Source: Larkinella rosea
GTDB taxonomy: Bacteria > Bacteroidota > Bacteroidia > Cytophagales > Spirosomataceae
DNA length: 64,000 nucleotides
Reading direction: 5' to 3'
NCBI RefSeq assembly: GCF_003858635.1
Contig: NZ_RQJO01000008.1
Location: 744,001-808,000, forward strand
Part shown: positions 33,329-41,252 of the stretch, piece by piece
How positions within the stretch are numbered: the stretch's first letter is position 1
Layout: each line of letters starts with the position of its first letter
Notes under the pieces: generated by a model
Database searches by the model: none
Told to the model about the DNA's origin: nothing
Seen by the model: the letters and a program-made list of their open reading frames with translations, nothing else
Position numbers and translations under genes: made by a program

Positions 33329-35686
33329 TTAGCTACCCGGTAACAAACGTTTCAGAAAGGATTTTTTGGCAGGAGAATCTTGTTCGTAGTAACCACCAGA
33401 TCCATAGCCGTAGCCATACCCATAGCCATAGCCGTAGCCATACCCGTAGCCATTTCCTTCGTTGATGGAGTTCAGAATCAGGCTCAGTTTCCGGAAACGC
33501 TGTTCTTTGTACATGACATCCACCATCTTCATGTGTTGTTTTGGCGTTACGTCGTGGCGCACAACATACATGGTGGCATCCGTTTTGTCGGCCAGAATCT
33601 GGGCGTCAGTAACCAGGCCAACGGGTGGTGAATCCACGATGATGTATTGGAACCGCTCCCGGAGCTGATGAAACAGTTCATCCACTTTGTCGCTCACCAG
33701 AAGTTCCGCCGGGTTGGGGGGAATCGGGCCACTGGTCAGGATGTAATAATTATCCATTCCCGGTACGGGTTGTAGAATATCATCCAGCGTAACCTGGCCA
33801 ACCAGAAAGTTACTGATCCCGACGGTATTCGGCATGGCCAGCATTGAGTGCAGCTTCGGACGACGCAAGTCCATTTCCAGAATGACCGTAGGGCGATCGA
33901 TGAGCGCGAGACTGGCACCGAGGTTCAGGGAAATGAACGATTTACCTTCCCCACTGATACTGGACGTAAACAGAATGGCCAGACTCTCGTTGTTTGACCG
34001 CAGGAATTGCAGATTGGTTCGCAGTGCCCGGACTTGCTCGGCCACAATCGACCGGCTGTTGGACGTTACGACCAGCGGGAACTTATGCTTGGCATACGAA
34101 ATCTCCCCAACAATGGGCGTACTGGTCAGCTCTTCGATGTCCGTGCGTTTGCCAATTCGGTTATTCAGCATATCGCGGGTCGCAAAAGCACCAACCGGAA
34201 TCAGCAGACCAATGGCTCCGAATAGCATAAAGACCAGACTCTTTTTGGGCTTGATCGGTTTGCTGCCGCTGCGCGCAATGTCGATGGTCCGGCTATCCGC
34301 AATGGCCGAAGCATACGACAGGGCGGTTTCTTCGCGTTTGGCCAGCAGGTACGTATACAGATTGTTTTTAATGGCCTGCTGGCGCGTAATGTCCAGCAAC
34401 GCCCGTTCCTTGCGGGGAACCGACCGGATCATCGATTCGAACTTGCGGTTGTGCGCCATCAACTTCTGACGGGTGCCCGTCATGATGGTTTTCATCGTCT
34501 GAATATTATCGCTGATGTTCGCTTTGGTCGCTTTGATCTGTTCGTCCACCGACCGCAGGATCGGGTTGTTTTCCGAAGTGGTTTTCGCCAGATTCTCGCG
34601 TTTCAGTTGTAGTTCCGATAAATTGGCAATGAGTCCAAGCAGGGTAGGATCAGTCAGCCCCAGTGTTGAAGGAGCAGCGCCCGATTCGTCTGATTTAGTC
34701 CGGATATAACGTTCCACATCTTCCAGCGCCCCTATCTGAATATTGACCTGGCTCAGCTGAGCGTCGTTCTGCTGAACATTTTGCAGAAAAATCTGGGATT
34801 CGGTGCTGATATCTGTAATGCCTTCCGCTGATTTGAAGCTCTCGACATCCCGCTCAACGGTAGCCAGTTCACCGGAAATAAGTTTTAACCGTTCTTCGAT
34901 GAAGTCCAGGGTGTTAGACGCAACCAGGTTCTTGTCTTTCAGAGCCGCATCATTATACTCTTCCACAATCTTGTCGAGAATATTCCGTCCTTTTTCCGGA
35001 ACAGCGGTTTCCAGGCTAAGTACCAATACCGTTGATTGTTTGCTGGTCGCTTCCACTTTCAGGTCTTCCACGTAGTTTTGAATCACCTCCTGTTTGGGAG
35101 CTACGTGAACGATAACCGGTTCTTTGTCGAGCTTGGTGTTTTTGTTCGTGAAAATCCGCAGCCGGCCATACGCCGTATTCAGGCTCTGGTTAACCGGGTA
35201 TTTCTTGTCACCGATTTTAACGGTTTGCGGATCTACAAATTCGACGGTGAGGTCTTCTTCGTATAACAGCGGTTTCGGATGTTCGATGAGGAGACGGAAC
35301 GGAGAGGATTTGTAAATCTCGCGCTTCCCGACGGGGGTGTCGTGGAAATAGGTAATGTCCAATGCGAGCACATCGTTTACCTTCTCCATGATCGTGTACG
35401 ATTTCAGAATTTCAATTTCGTTTTCGACTACCTTCGAATCCGTGAAGAGATCCATCTCTTTCATGATGTTGTCGGCCGAAATTCCTTTCTTCTCGTCCTT
35501 GATCAAAATGCTGCTCTGGACTTTGTAGATCGGTACCTGGTATTGGAGGTACGCGTAACCGGCGGCTAAAGCAACGACAAGCGACAGCAGAAACCATTTC
35601 CAGTTTTTTAAATACCGGAAGAGTACCAGCCGGAGGTCAGGTTCTTTTTCCTCCTGCTGATGGTAGACATACGGTGTTGTGATCAT
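33329..35686 (-). CDS. Wzc/GumC-like polysaccharide co-polymerase and tyrosine autokinase (copy 1)
   Basis: A 785-residue inner-membrane protein. A Wzz-type chain-length domain with flanking membrane helices (WKWFLLSLVVALAAGYAYLQ; SLVFMLFGAIGLLIPVGAF) encloses a periplasmic coiled-coil region. The cytoplasmic BY-kinase has Walker A FTSSISGEGKSFISLN, Walker A' VILEMDLRRPK and Walker B YIIVDSPPVG. The C-terminal tyrosine cluster is a pure Gly-Tyr repeat (eight GY units) followed by GSGGYYEQD. It works with the Wza-like exporter upstream and is presumably dephosphorylated by the PHP phosphatase. ACTCAACAACGTTATGA precedes and includes the start. Confidence 0.94.
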   Translation of the reverse strand: MITTPYVYHQQEEKEPDLRLVLFRYLKNWKWFLLSLVVALAAGYAYLQYQVPIYKVQSSILIKDEKKGISADNIMKEMDLFTDSKVVENEIEILKSYTIMEKVNDVLALDITYFHDTPVGKREIYKSSPFRLLIEHPKPLLYEEDLTVEFVDPQTVKIGDKKYPVNQSLNTAYGRLRIFTNKNTKLDKEPVIVHVAPKQEVIQNYVEDLKVEATSKQSTVLVLSLETAVPEKGRNILDKIVEEYNDAALKDKNLVASNTLDFIEERLKLISGELATVERDVESFKSAEGITDISTESQIFLQNVQQNDAQLSQVNIQIGALEDVERYIRTKSDESGAAPSTLGLTDPTLLGLIANLSELQLKRENLAKTTSENNPILRSVDEQIKATKANISDNIQTMKTIMTGTRQKLMAHNRKFESMIRSVPRKERALLDITRQQAIKNNLYTYLLAKREETALSYASAIADSRTIDIARSGSKPIKPKKSLVFMLFGAIGLLIPVGAFATRDMLNNRIGKRTDIEELTSTPIVGEISYAKHKFPLVVTSNSRSIVAEQVRALRTNLQFLRSNNESLAILFTSSISGEGKSFISLNLGASLALIDRPTVILEMDLRRPKLHSMLAMPNTVGISNFLVGQVTLDDILQPVPGMDNYYILTSGPIPPNPAELLVSDKVDELFHQLRERFQYIIVDSPPVGLVTDAQILADKTDATMYVVRHDVTPKQHMKMVDVMYKEQRFRKLSLILNSINEGNGYGYGYGYGYGYGYGYGSGGYYEQDSPAKKSFLKRLLPGS
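33402..33452 (-). repeat. Hexanucleotide microsatellite coding for Gly-Tyr repeats
   Basis: About eight tandem hexamers (plus-strand variants CCATAG, CCGTAG, CCATAC, CCCGTAG) encode (GY)n at the kinase C-terminus. Units are in frame, so slippage would change the number of phosphorylatable tyrosines without breaking the reading frame. Confidence 0.85.
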
Positions 35687-35764
35687 AACGTTGTTGAGTA
35701 ATTAGGTACTATCGTTCGGCTGTTTGTCCGGAATACCAGACGGACAGCCATTGGTAATGCTTGC

Positions 35765-36550
35765 TTACCGGCGAATAATAACCGCTATCAGAGACAGCGC
35801 GCCGATGATGGATGGCAGAATGGTGTAAAAGCGATCGGCATAGGCCAAACGGGCTTTACCCGGTTCTACATAAATGACATCGTTTGGATGTAAATAATAA
35901 TAGGGTGACTTGAACAGGTCGCGCTGATTCATGTTGATGCGGCCAAATTCCCGTTTCCCGTTGGTTTCCCGAATCACCATGACGTTATCCCGGCGACCAT
36001 AAATCGTAATATCTCCTGCTAAGCTCAAGGCTTCTGTCAGCGTCATCTGCTCGTTCGGAACGCTGAACATCGAGGGCCGGGTGACTTCCCCCAAAACCGA
36101 TACCTTGAAATTCAGAAACCGTACGGCCACCGTTGGTTCTTTTAGAAAATTCTTCAGTTTTTCCTGAATCAGTTCCTGAGCGCCGGCCGACGTTAGGCCA
36201 AGCACTTTTATTTTTCCCGCCAGCGGCAGTTGAACATTACCCTGCGTATCGACCAGATAACCCACCACCGCCGTTACCGGAACCTGCCCGTTGACCGTCT
36301 GAAAAGAAGGCATCCGCTCGGCCGCAGCGTAAGGGTTAAAAAAACTGCTTGCTTCCGGATTCAGGCTGTTAACATTGATGCTTAATAAATCGTTAGGTTG
36401 GATAGTCGGGATGTACCGGTTGGTGATTTGTTCTATTATCCCCGTACTGTCAGTTGCCGGACTTTGAAAATAAGTGATTTGCTTCTGTGAGATGCAAGAC
36501 GAAAAACCAATTACCAGTAGGCCAAACGCGAGCCAATTCCAATTCTTCAT
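35765..36550 (-). CDS. Wza/GumB-like polysaccharide export lipoprotein
   Basis: A 261-residue outer-membrane export protein. The lipobox is GFSSC with Cys19. The polysaccharide-export domain starts at YIPTIQPNDLLSINVNSLNPEA, followed by an SLBB-type segment (VSVLGEVTRPSMFSVPNEQMTLTEALSLAGDITIYGRRDNVMVIRE) and HPNDVIYVEP. A C-terminal hydrophobic helix (FYTILPSIIGALSLIAVII) could span the outer membrane, as in Wza. It is the first gene of the minus arm, behind a well-formed promoter. TCTCAACGTATGAAG covers its start. Confidence 0.93.
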   Translation of the reverse strand: MKNWNWLAFGLLVIGFSSCISQKQITYFQSPATDSTGIIEQITNRYIPTIQPNDLLSINVNSLNPEASSFFNPYAAAERMPSFQTVNGQVPVTAVVGYLVDTQGNVQLPLAGKIKVLGLTSAGAQELIQEKLKNFLKEPTVAVRFLNFKVSVLGEVTRPSMFSVPNEQMTLTEALSLAGDITIYGRRDNVMVIRETNGKREFGRINMNQRDLFKSPYYYLHPNDVIYVEPGKARLAYADRFYTILPSIIGALSLIAVIIRR

Positions 36551-36702
36551 ACGTTGAGATTTTCGATCAAAAAATTAAGTACTTACTGTATTTATCTATT
36601 TGTCCGACAGAATCTACTCCAAACAGAGCTCATTTAAACCTTATTTGCCGTTAAAAAGGCTCTCACAATCCATTCTGGGCCGGTTTCAGTTGAGAACGGC
36701 AG

Positions 36703-36807
36703 AAATATTTTCTCATATTTTTTGCTCCGAAAACTAGGAAATACCTACCGTATCCTAAATTAATGCCCTTGGAATTTAGGAAATGCAAAAATATTTTCTC
36801 ATTTTTC
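36703..36807. repeat. Direct repeat AAATATTTTCTCAT upstream of the minus-arm operon
   Basis: AAATATTTTCTCATATTTTT at 36703-36722 and AAATATTTTCTCATTTTTC at about 36789-36807 are two copies about 86 bp apart. The right copy overlaps the -7/-33 spacer of the predicted promoter. They may be binding sites for a regulator. Confidence 0.5.
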
Positions 36808-36816
36808 GACATCAAA
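36786..36816 (-). promoter_or_regulatory. Predicted Bacteroidota promoter of the minus arm
   Basis: On the minus strand, TTTG (36816-36813), 19 bases, then TATTTTTG (36793-36786). This fits the Bacteroidota sigma-A consensus TTTG-N19/21-TAnnTTTG exactly. Transcription would start about 225 nt upstream of the Wza-like gene, leaving a long leader. Confidence 0.7.
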
Positions 36817-36960
36817 TTAGTTATCAGACTTTTTAATGGTTTCCCGTTCGTTCATAAATTGGTTACTTACCCCGGGGTATCATTCGAAATATGAATTTTT
36901 TTTTGCAATTACTTAGTTAAATCAACCTGTTCTAATCTTTATCGCTTGTTCCTTTTTGCC

Positions 36961-37284
36961 ATGCGTAAGTATGAATTGACCGACTCACAGTGGGAGAAAT
37001 TAAAGGATATGATGCCCTCTAACAATCGTCCCGGTCGTCCGTGGCGGTCCCATCGCCAATCCATTAATGGAATTCTCTGGATTTTAAATTCCGGTGCGCC
37101 CTGGCGTGACCTGCCCGAGCGTTACGGCTCCTGGAAAACCATTTATGATCGCTTTCGTCGCTGGCAACGCGATGGTACGCTGGCCAAAATCCTGACGCTT
37201 CTGCAGTTGAATTTTCCAGCAGCTCTTACCGCTGAAAGCTACACGCCGATTACGTCGGAACAGGACCTTTCGACTGTCAGCTAG
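36961..37284 (+). pseudogene. IS5-family transposase N-terminal fragment
   Basis: About 107 residues from the ATG at 36961 (a TTG start 15 nt earlier is possible but unneeded). MRKYELTDSQWEKLKDMMPSN, INGILWILNSGAPWRDLPERYGSWKTIYDRFRRW is the conserved N-terminal part of IS5/IS427-type transposases. After about residue 85 the similarity ends and the frame closes. No DDE catalytic part was seen downstream, only a short possible remnant near 37310-37350. It is a decayed element or a domesticated fragment, sitting just outside the minus-arm promoter. Confidence 0.75.
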
Positions 37285-37859
37285 TCAGAGATACATGCAT
37301 TTTCTGACCAGCATCAAAATCGCTACCGTGCTTTCCCAGAACGGAAACAAAAAGTGATTTTTTGATTATTTCAACAGTTGTTGAAATGAGGTATGGTGAC
37401 AGAGATTGTAGAAGCTTCAGCGAATGAAGCTAGTAACTTTTTACTAGTACTCGTGAGGTAAGTATTAGGCCCTCTTTATTGGAAATTCGGTACTTATACA
37501 GTGAGTAAAAGAGAATTGTCAGTCGTGAGATCTGATGCTTCTCGTTGGTGCTCTCTTGCGAACATTTATTCAAATATACTGAAAATTGTTATAAAGCAAG
37601 AGTTTGACACGTAAAATAAATGTTAAATAGGATTTTTATTATTTAACCACTGTTTAATTAAAGAATTAGCCTTTAGGAACTCTAACAATTAACAGACACA
37701 CGAGTTGGTAATGGTGAGGTTGCAAAATTTGTGCCAGTATCATTTTAATCTAGTAGTCTGTTAGAATAGTATAATAAAAAAGTCGGATCTGAACAGATGT
37801 TCCAGGATCCGACTTTTAAGGTTGAAAACAAGAAATACTAAACTATTGGCGTACTGTAC
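37285..37859. other. 575-bp gap between IS fragment and acyltransferase gene
   Basis: AT-rich, with no convincing gene. Near 37310-37350 a frame reading DQHQNRYRAFPERKQK could be the end of a decayed transposase. The right part carries a strong terminator (37778-37817) for the minus-strand gene that ends at 37860. Confidence 0.55.
37778..37817 (-). terminator. Intrinsic terminator of the peptide/acyltransferase unit
   Basis: AAAAGTCGGATC (37778-37789) pairs with GATCCGACTTTT (37806-37817) with a 16-nt loop. On the minus strand the stem is followed by a T-run, the classical form, about 40 nt after the stop of the acyltransferase gene. Confidence 0.85.
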
Positions 37860-38996
37860 TTACGCTATAATCTGCTTGGATAGTAAATCGAGATACATCT
37901 CGGTGCCTAACACTTCCTCGGGCGCTTCGATGGTCCCTACCTGAAGCAGAAAGTCGCGCAAGTCAGTTGAAATTTCGTAGGTGACATACAGTCGGCGGTC
38001 AAATAGGATGGGGGAGTCTTCCAGATCACAGATCGAATACCGCTCCTGATTGAACACGACCCTTTTTTTAGGTCGTTGCCGCTGAGGTTTTAAAAACGAA
38101 TCAGCTTGTTGTTCCAATTCGTGCTGATCGAGAAATTTGTGAATGTAATTCCAACCTTCCCACTGTTCCGGGTATCTGGTCAAATACTGCCAGAATGAAT
38201 CGTAAAGGTGTTGAAGGCTTAACTGACAGTACGTGTCACGGTCACAATTGGCTTCCGGAACAATGGGATCGAGAAAAGACAACACATTGTTGAGATTTCT
38301 TTCCCGATAACTGATGACCGGAATAATGGGTGTTTTGGTAATATACGATAAGAAACCGACCCCTTTGCGAGCCCATAAATTTTTGGCTCCAAAGCGTACC
38401 TGGACTTCTTTATCTTCCTGACGGTTCAGACCGGTTGTACTGGTCACACCGTCGATAAAGATAACCAGGGAGGTTCCGGCCCGCAATTCACGGATGATCT
38501 GAAGAGTCGATGAGGTCTGTTCAGCATCCAGAATCTGGAAGGAATTGGTTAGATTATGCTTTTTCTGAAGACCTCGGATCGTGGACCAGATGTCTTTTCC
38601 CTGTTCCTGATAGGTACCCCTGCTGACCAGCAAAGCAAGGTCAATGCCGTTGCGATAAAGATAACTGGTCAGCAGGCGGTAGGAGCCCAAATGAAAAGTG
38701 CAATAAATATTAGGTTGCTGGCTGTTAATCAGCTTCCGAATAGGTCCTTTCGTTTGTATCAGGTCGTTAGCGGTCAGAAATTGCTGATCGAAGGTGGTAT
38801 AAACCTGTTGAAGTAGCAATTTCTGGAAAAGGTCCTCGTGCTTCTCTATCGGAATCTCAGGCAGAATGTTCTGGACACTGGCCGAGAACGTCGTAAATTT
38901 GAAGAGGTACCCTTTTTCTTTCCGAAGATCCAGAGACTCGAATTGTTGACGACAACGATCGAGTTCTCTCTGATATTGATGCACGAAGTTGCTCAT
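37860..38996 (-). CDS. Lipid A acyltransferase-like (LpxL-type) protein paired with a small peptide gene
   Basis: I choose the ATG at 38996 (378 residues), 11 nt after the stop of the peptide gene; the frame is open upstream to 39068 but that part overlaps the peptide. Residues about 95-235 resemble LpxL/HtrB-type acyltransferases: YCTFHLGSYRLL at the position of the H-x4-E/D motif, LVIFIDGVTSTTG, VRFGAKNLWARKGVGFLSYITKTPIIPVI. His102 is present, but Arg stands where the acidic residue is expected. The last 100 residues are unlike LpxL. It lacks an obvious N-terminal membrane helix. In context, acylation of the neighbouring peptide is an attractive but unproven role. Confidence 0.55.
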   Translation of the reverse strand: MSNFVHQYQRELDRCRQQFESLDLRKEKGYLFKFTTFSASVQNILPEIPIEKHEDLFQKLLLQQVYTTFDQQFLTANDLIQTKGPIRKLINSQQPNIYCTFHLGSYRLLTSYLYRNGIDLALLVSRGTYQEQGKDIWSTIRGLQKKHNLTNSFQILDAEQTSSTLQIIRELRAGTSLVIFIDGVTSTTGLNRQEDKEVQVRFGAKNLWARKGVGFLSYITKTPIIPVISYRERNLNNVLSFLDPIVPEANCDRDTYCQLSLQHLYDSFWQYLTRYPEQWEGWNYIHKFLDQHELEQQADSFLKPQRQRPKKRVVFNQERYSICDLEDSPILFDRRLYVTYEISTDLRDFLLQVGTIEAPEEVLGTEMYLDLLSKQIIA

Positions 38997-39007
38997 AAAA
39001 ATAGGAA

Positions 39008-39211
39008 TTAAGAAAGTGCCAGTTGATCCAGTGCGTTTGATTGCAAACCGTGGAAGGTAACCACCCATTCGCAGCAGCCTTGGCCATCTTTGGCTGCTTT
39101 TATCGACACAATAGAGTTGTCACTGGTTTCATTTTTGGCTATTACATTCAAGTTGATAGTAGCTGAGTTCAACAGTTGTTTTGCAGAGTTGATAACAAAA
39201 GACTTTTTCAT
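39008..39211 (-). CDS. Small peptide, possible RiPP-like or signal precursor
   Basis: A 67-residue peptide beginning MKKSFVINSAKQLLNSATIN, with a Gly-rich stretch and vicinal cysteines at GQGCCEWVVTFHG, ending in NALDQLALS. There is no signal peptide or membrane helix. It is the first gene of a two-gene unit with the acyltransferase-like gene 11 nt downstream, ending in a strong terminator. A charged N-terminus, polar middle and Cys-containing core are what one expects of a ribosomal natural-product precursor, but it matches no precursor family I know. It could also be a small partner subunit of the acyltransferase. Confidence 0.65.
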   Translation of the reverse strand: MKKSFVINSAKQLLNSATINLNVIAKNETSDNSIVSIKAAKDGQGCCEWVVTFHGLQSNALDQLALS

Positions 39212-39366
39212 GGCGATAGATGCTGTTAGAGTTGATTAATTGTTCAGTCATCAATCGATCATTTTGCCCGGGATTATTCTGCCGATTGACTGTGACAAAA
39301 TTACCGGGTGAGAGCAGGGAAAAGAATGGAGTATTTTGTCTAAAATATTATGCAGCTTTAGTAACT

Positions 39367-39390
39367 AATTACTATTTTTAATTAGTAATT
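39367..39390. promoter_or_regulatory. Inverted repeat in the divergent peptide/LytTR gap
   Basis: AATTACTA (39367-39374) and TAGTAATT (39383-39390), 8-nt spacer, within the 218-bp gap between the divergent peptide gene and LytTR gene. It lies about 40 nt before the LytTR start and is a candidate operator. On the minus strand TAATTTTG at 39303-39296 could be a -7 element for the peptide gene; no matching -33 was seen. Confidence 0.45.
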
Positions 39391-39429
39391 TAGCACAGTC
39401 CAAGAAGTAGGATAAAGATTGGAGTAGCA

Positions 39430-40407
39430 ATGACCGAAGTACTGCTAAATCTGAAGTATATCAGAAGACCCTTCAAGAGTCTCAGTATTCTGTTGTTGGC
39501 ATTCCTCACGTTTGAGTCGTTTAATTGGCTTTTTGCCTTTGAACAGAAACTAAGTAAAGTTGCCAATTACGGCGGGGTATTAGGTTATATATGGATCCTG
39601 TTTCGGGGAGGTATCCTACCCGAGATTTCTACCCTCGTTATTGTGCTAATGATGCTCAATATTTACCACGAAGCCTGCCGCATCAAACGATTGGAACTTA
39701 CCCCTAGAAACATATTACGCTACGAGATAAAGATTTTACCCGTAATGCTGGTTGCTTTCTTCCTCTTTAACCCCTTAACACAAACCGTTCGTTATTTGCT
39801 GGTTGAATTTCCGAATTATGATCTGGAGTTCTACCTTGACAAATACATTCAGGGTACCTATAGCGTTAGATTGTATTTCATTTACCTGATCCCGGTGATG
39901 ATCATCGGCTATGGGTCTGTCAACGGCTCACTGTTAATCGATATTCTGGAACAACGCCGACAACGGAAACGGACCAACGAAACCCCCGACCCATTCCAGT
40001 CTTTAACTCCCCAACCCGGTGCCTTCCTTACGCACTTGAAAGGCAAAAATAGTTTTGGAGAAACCATCATTGCGGTTCAGGATTGCTTCTGGTTTGAAAC
40101 CGAAGACCGGTATTATTACGCCATTCACCCAACCGGCCGGTTCTCGATTACCAAAACGATGAACGAACTGGAGCAGGAATTGAATCCGGAACTGTTTTTC
40201 CGAACCAAACGCAACTGTATCATCAACCTCAGTTTTGTTGCGAGTTACGCTTACTGGGAAAACGGCAAGTATAGCATACGCATGCAAACCCCTAATAACG
40301 ACGAAACCGACATGCCGCGGGCTCGCCTTCAGGAGTTCAAAAACCGGCTTGTCCGCTTCTCTGCTCAAGAAGTTGAATACCTCCCGCCTAAAAGCGAAAT
40401 CATCTAG
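39430..40407 (+). CDS. Membrane-anchored LytTR-type transcription regulator
   Basis: A 325-residue protein. The first about 175 residues contain four hydrophobic segments (SLSILLLAFLTFESFNWLF, YIWILFRGGILPEISTLVIVLMML, IKILPVMLVAFFLF, VRLYFIYLIPVMIIGYGSV). The C-terminal about 100 residues form a LytTR DNA-binding domain (DCFWFETEDRYYYAIHP, FFRTKRNCIINLSFVASYAY). There is no receiver domain, so signalling is probably direct from the membrane part. LytTR regulators often control peptide bacteriocin or quorum systems. Divergent to the peptide gene, it is the likely local regulator. The ATG at 39430 is preceded by an AT-rich dyad. Confidence 0.88.
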   Translation: MTEVLLNLKYIRRPFKSLSILLLAFLTFESFNWLFAFEQKLSKVANYGGVLGYIWILFRGGILPEISTLVIVLMMLNIYHEACRIKRLELTPRNILRYEIKILPVMLVAFFLFNPLTQTVRYLLVEFPNYDLEFYLDKYIQGTYSVRLYFIYLIPVMIIGYGSVNGSLLIDILEQRRQRKRTNETPDPFQSLTPQPGAFLTHLKGKNSFGETIIAVQDCFWFETEDRYYYAIHPTGRFSITKTMNELEQELNPELFFRTKRNCIINLSFVASYAYWENGKYSIRMQTPNNDETDMPRARLQEFKNRLVRFSAQEVEYLPPKSEII

Positions 40408-40460
40408 TTCATGCTTACGAACCAGAAGCAAATTTAGATTTCGAACTACTCAAAAAATTA

Positions 40461-41159
40461 TTAAAGATAATCCTTCACCGAAATTCCGTAGCGGGCCAGG
40501 TTCCGGCAACTTCCCAAACCCAGCTTCTGCGCAATATTCGTTTTATGATTCGCGAGTGTTCGGTAACTGATGTGTAATTGTTCGGCAATTTCATACCCCG
40601 TTGCCCCTTGCGCGATCAACCGCAGTATTTCAATTTCCCGTACCGTCAAACGACCCAATTGCTGTTTCGTCTCATCAGTCATTACGTTCATCCCGTAATT
40701 TTTCAGCAAAAGCAAAAAACCGGGGCTGTAATAAAATCCACCCGTGTTGATGGTCTGAAAGCACTTGTATAATTCGTCGAGCCCGTCGTTGGCATACAAA
40801 AAACCGTAGAAACCCTGCTGCATGGCATTTGCCACTAACTTGATATCCGGTTTACTTGTATACAGAATAAACTTCGTTCGCTGATTATCTGTACGAGCCT
40901 GTTGAACGATATCCACACTACGTCGACCGGAAATTTCGGATTCCAGAATAACACACTGCGGCTGTTTCACGCGTATCTGCTGAAGCGTGTCCTCCATTTC
41001 AATCGCTTTTCCAACCACATTGTATCCCTGGGCTTTCAGGAGTTGACAAAGTACTTCGCAGTTAAATAATTCAGCCTGAGCTACTAAAATGGAAAAGTCT
41101 TTTCGCCGGAGAGAAAACGAAGAAGAAGACGATTCCGGTTTTGAATTTGTGCTGTTCAT
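40461..41159 (-). CDS. LuxR/NarL-type response regulator with degenerate receiver
   Basis: A 232-residue protein with a CheY-like N-terminal part (about 22-145) and a LuxR-type HTH (LTVREIEILRLIAQGATGYEIAEQLHISYRTLANHKTNI). The receiver has lost its phosphorylation set: the acidic pair is replaced by QA (ILVAQAE), the phosphoacceptor position reads Glu73 in VILESEISG, and the conserved Lys is Ala in FLYAND. A phosphorylation-independent or constitutive regulator is inferred. No cognate kinase is adjacent. It is convergent with the LytTR gene, 53 nt apart, and its start is close to the divergent small gene at 41253. Confidence 0.9.
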   Translation of the reverse strand: MNSTNSKPESSSSSFSLRRKDFSILVAQAELFNCEVLCQLLKAQGYNVVGKAIEMEDTLQQIRVKQPQCVILESEISGRRSVDIVQQARTDNQRTKFILYTSKPDIKLVANAMQQGFYGFLYANDGLDELYKCFQTINTGGFYYSPGFLLLLKNYGMNVMTDETKQQLGRLTVREIEILRLIAQGATGYEIAEQLHISYRTLANHKTNIAQKLGLGSCRNLARYGISVKDYL

Positions 41160-41252
41160 GGTAAGCGATAGTAGCTCTGCGTTTTGAAGCTACAATTTAA
41201 TCATCCTAATTGGTTCGCGGTGGTAATTGAAATCAATACTTTTTTGCGTGAA

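Noticed and set aside
33253-33465. Plus-strand frame encoding a His/Ser/Thr-rich repeat
   Set aside because: It is the complement of the Gly-Tyr microsatellite in the kinase gene, not a gene of its own.
41184-41252. TTG-initiated extension of the small gene at 41253
   Set aside because: The ATG at 41253 is a more normal start, and the extra 23 residues run up to the divergent regulator's start region.
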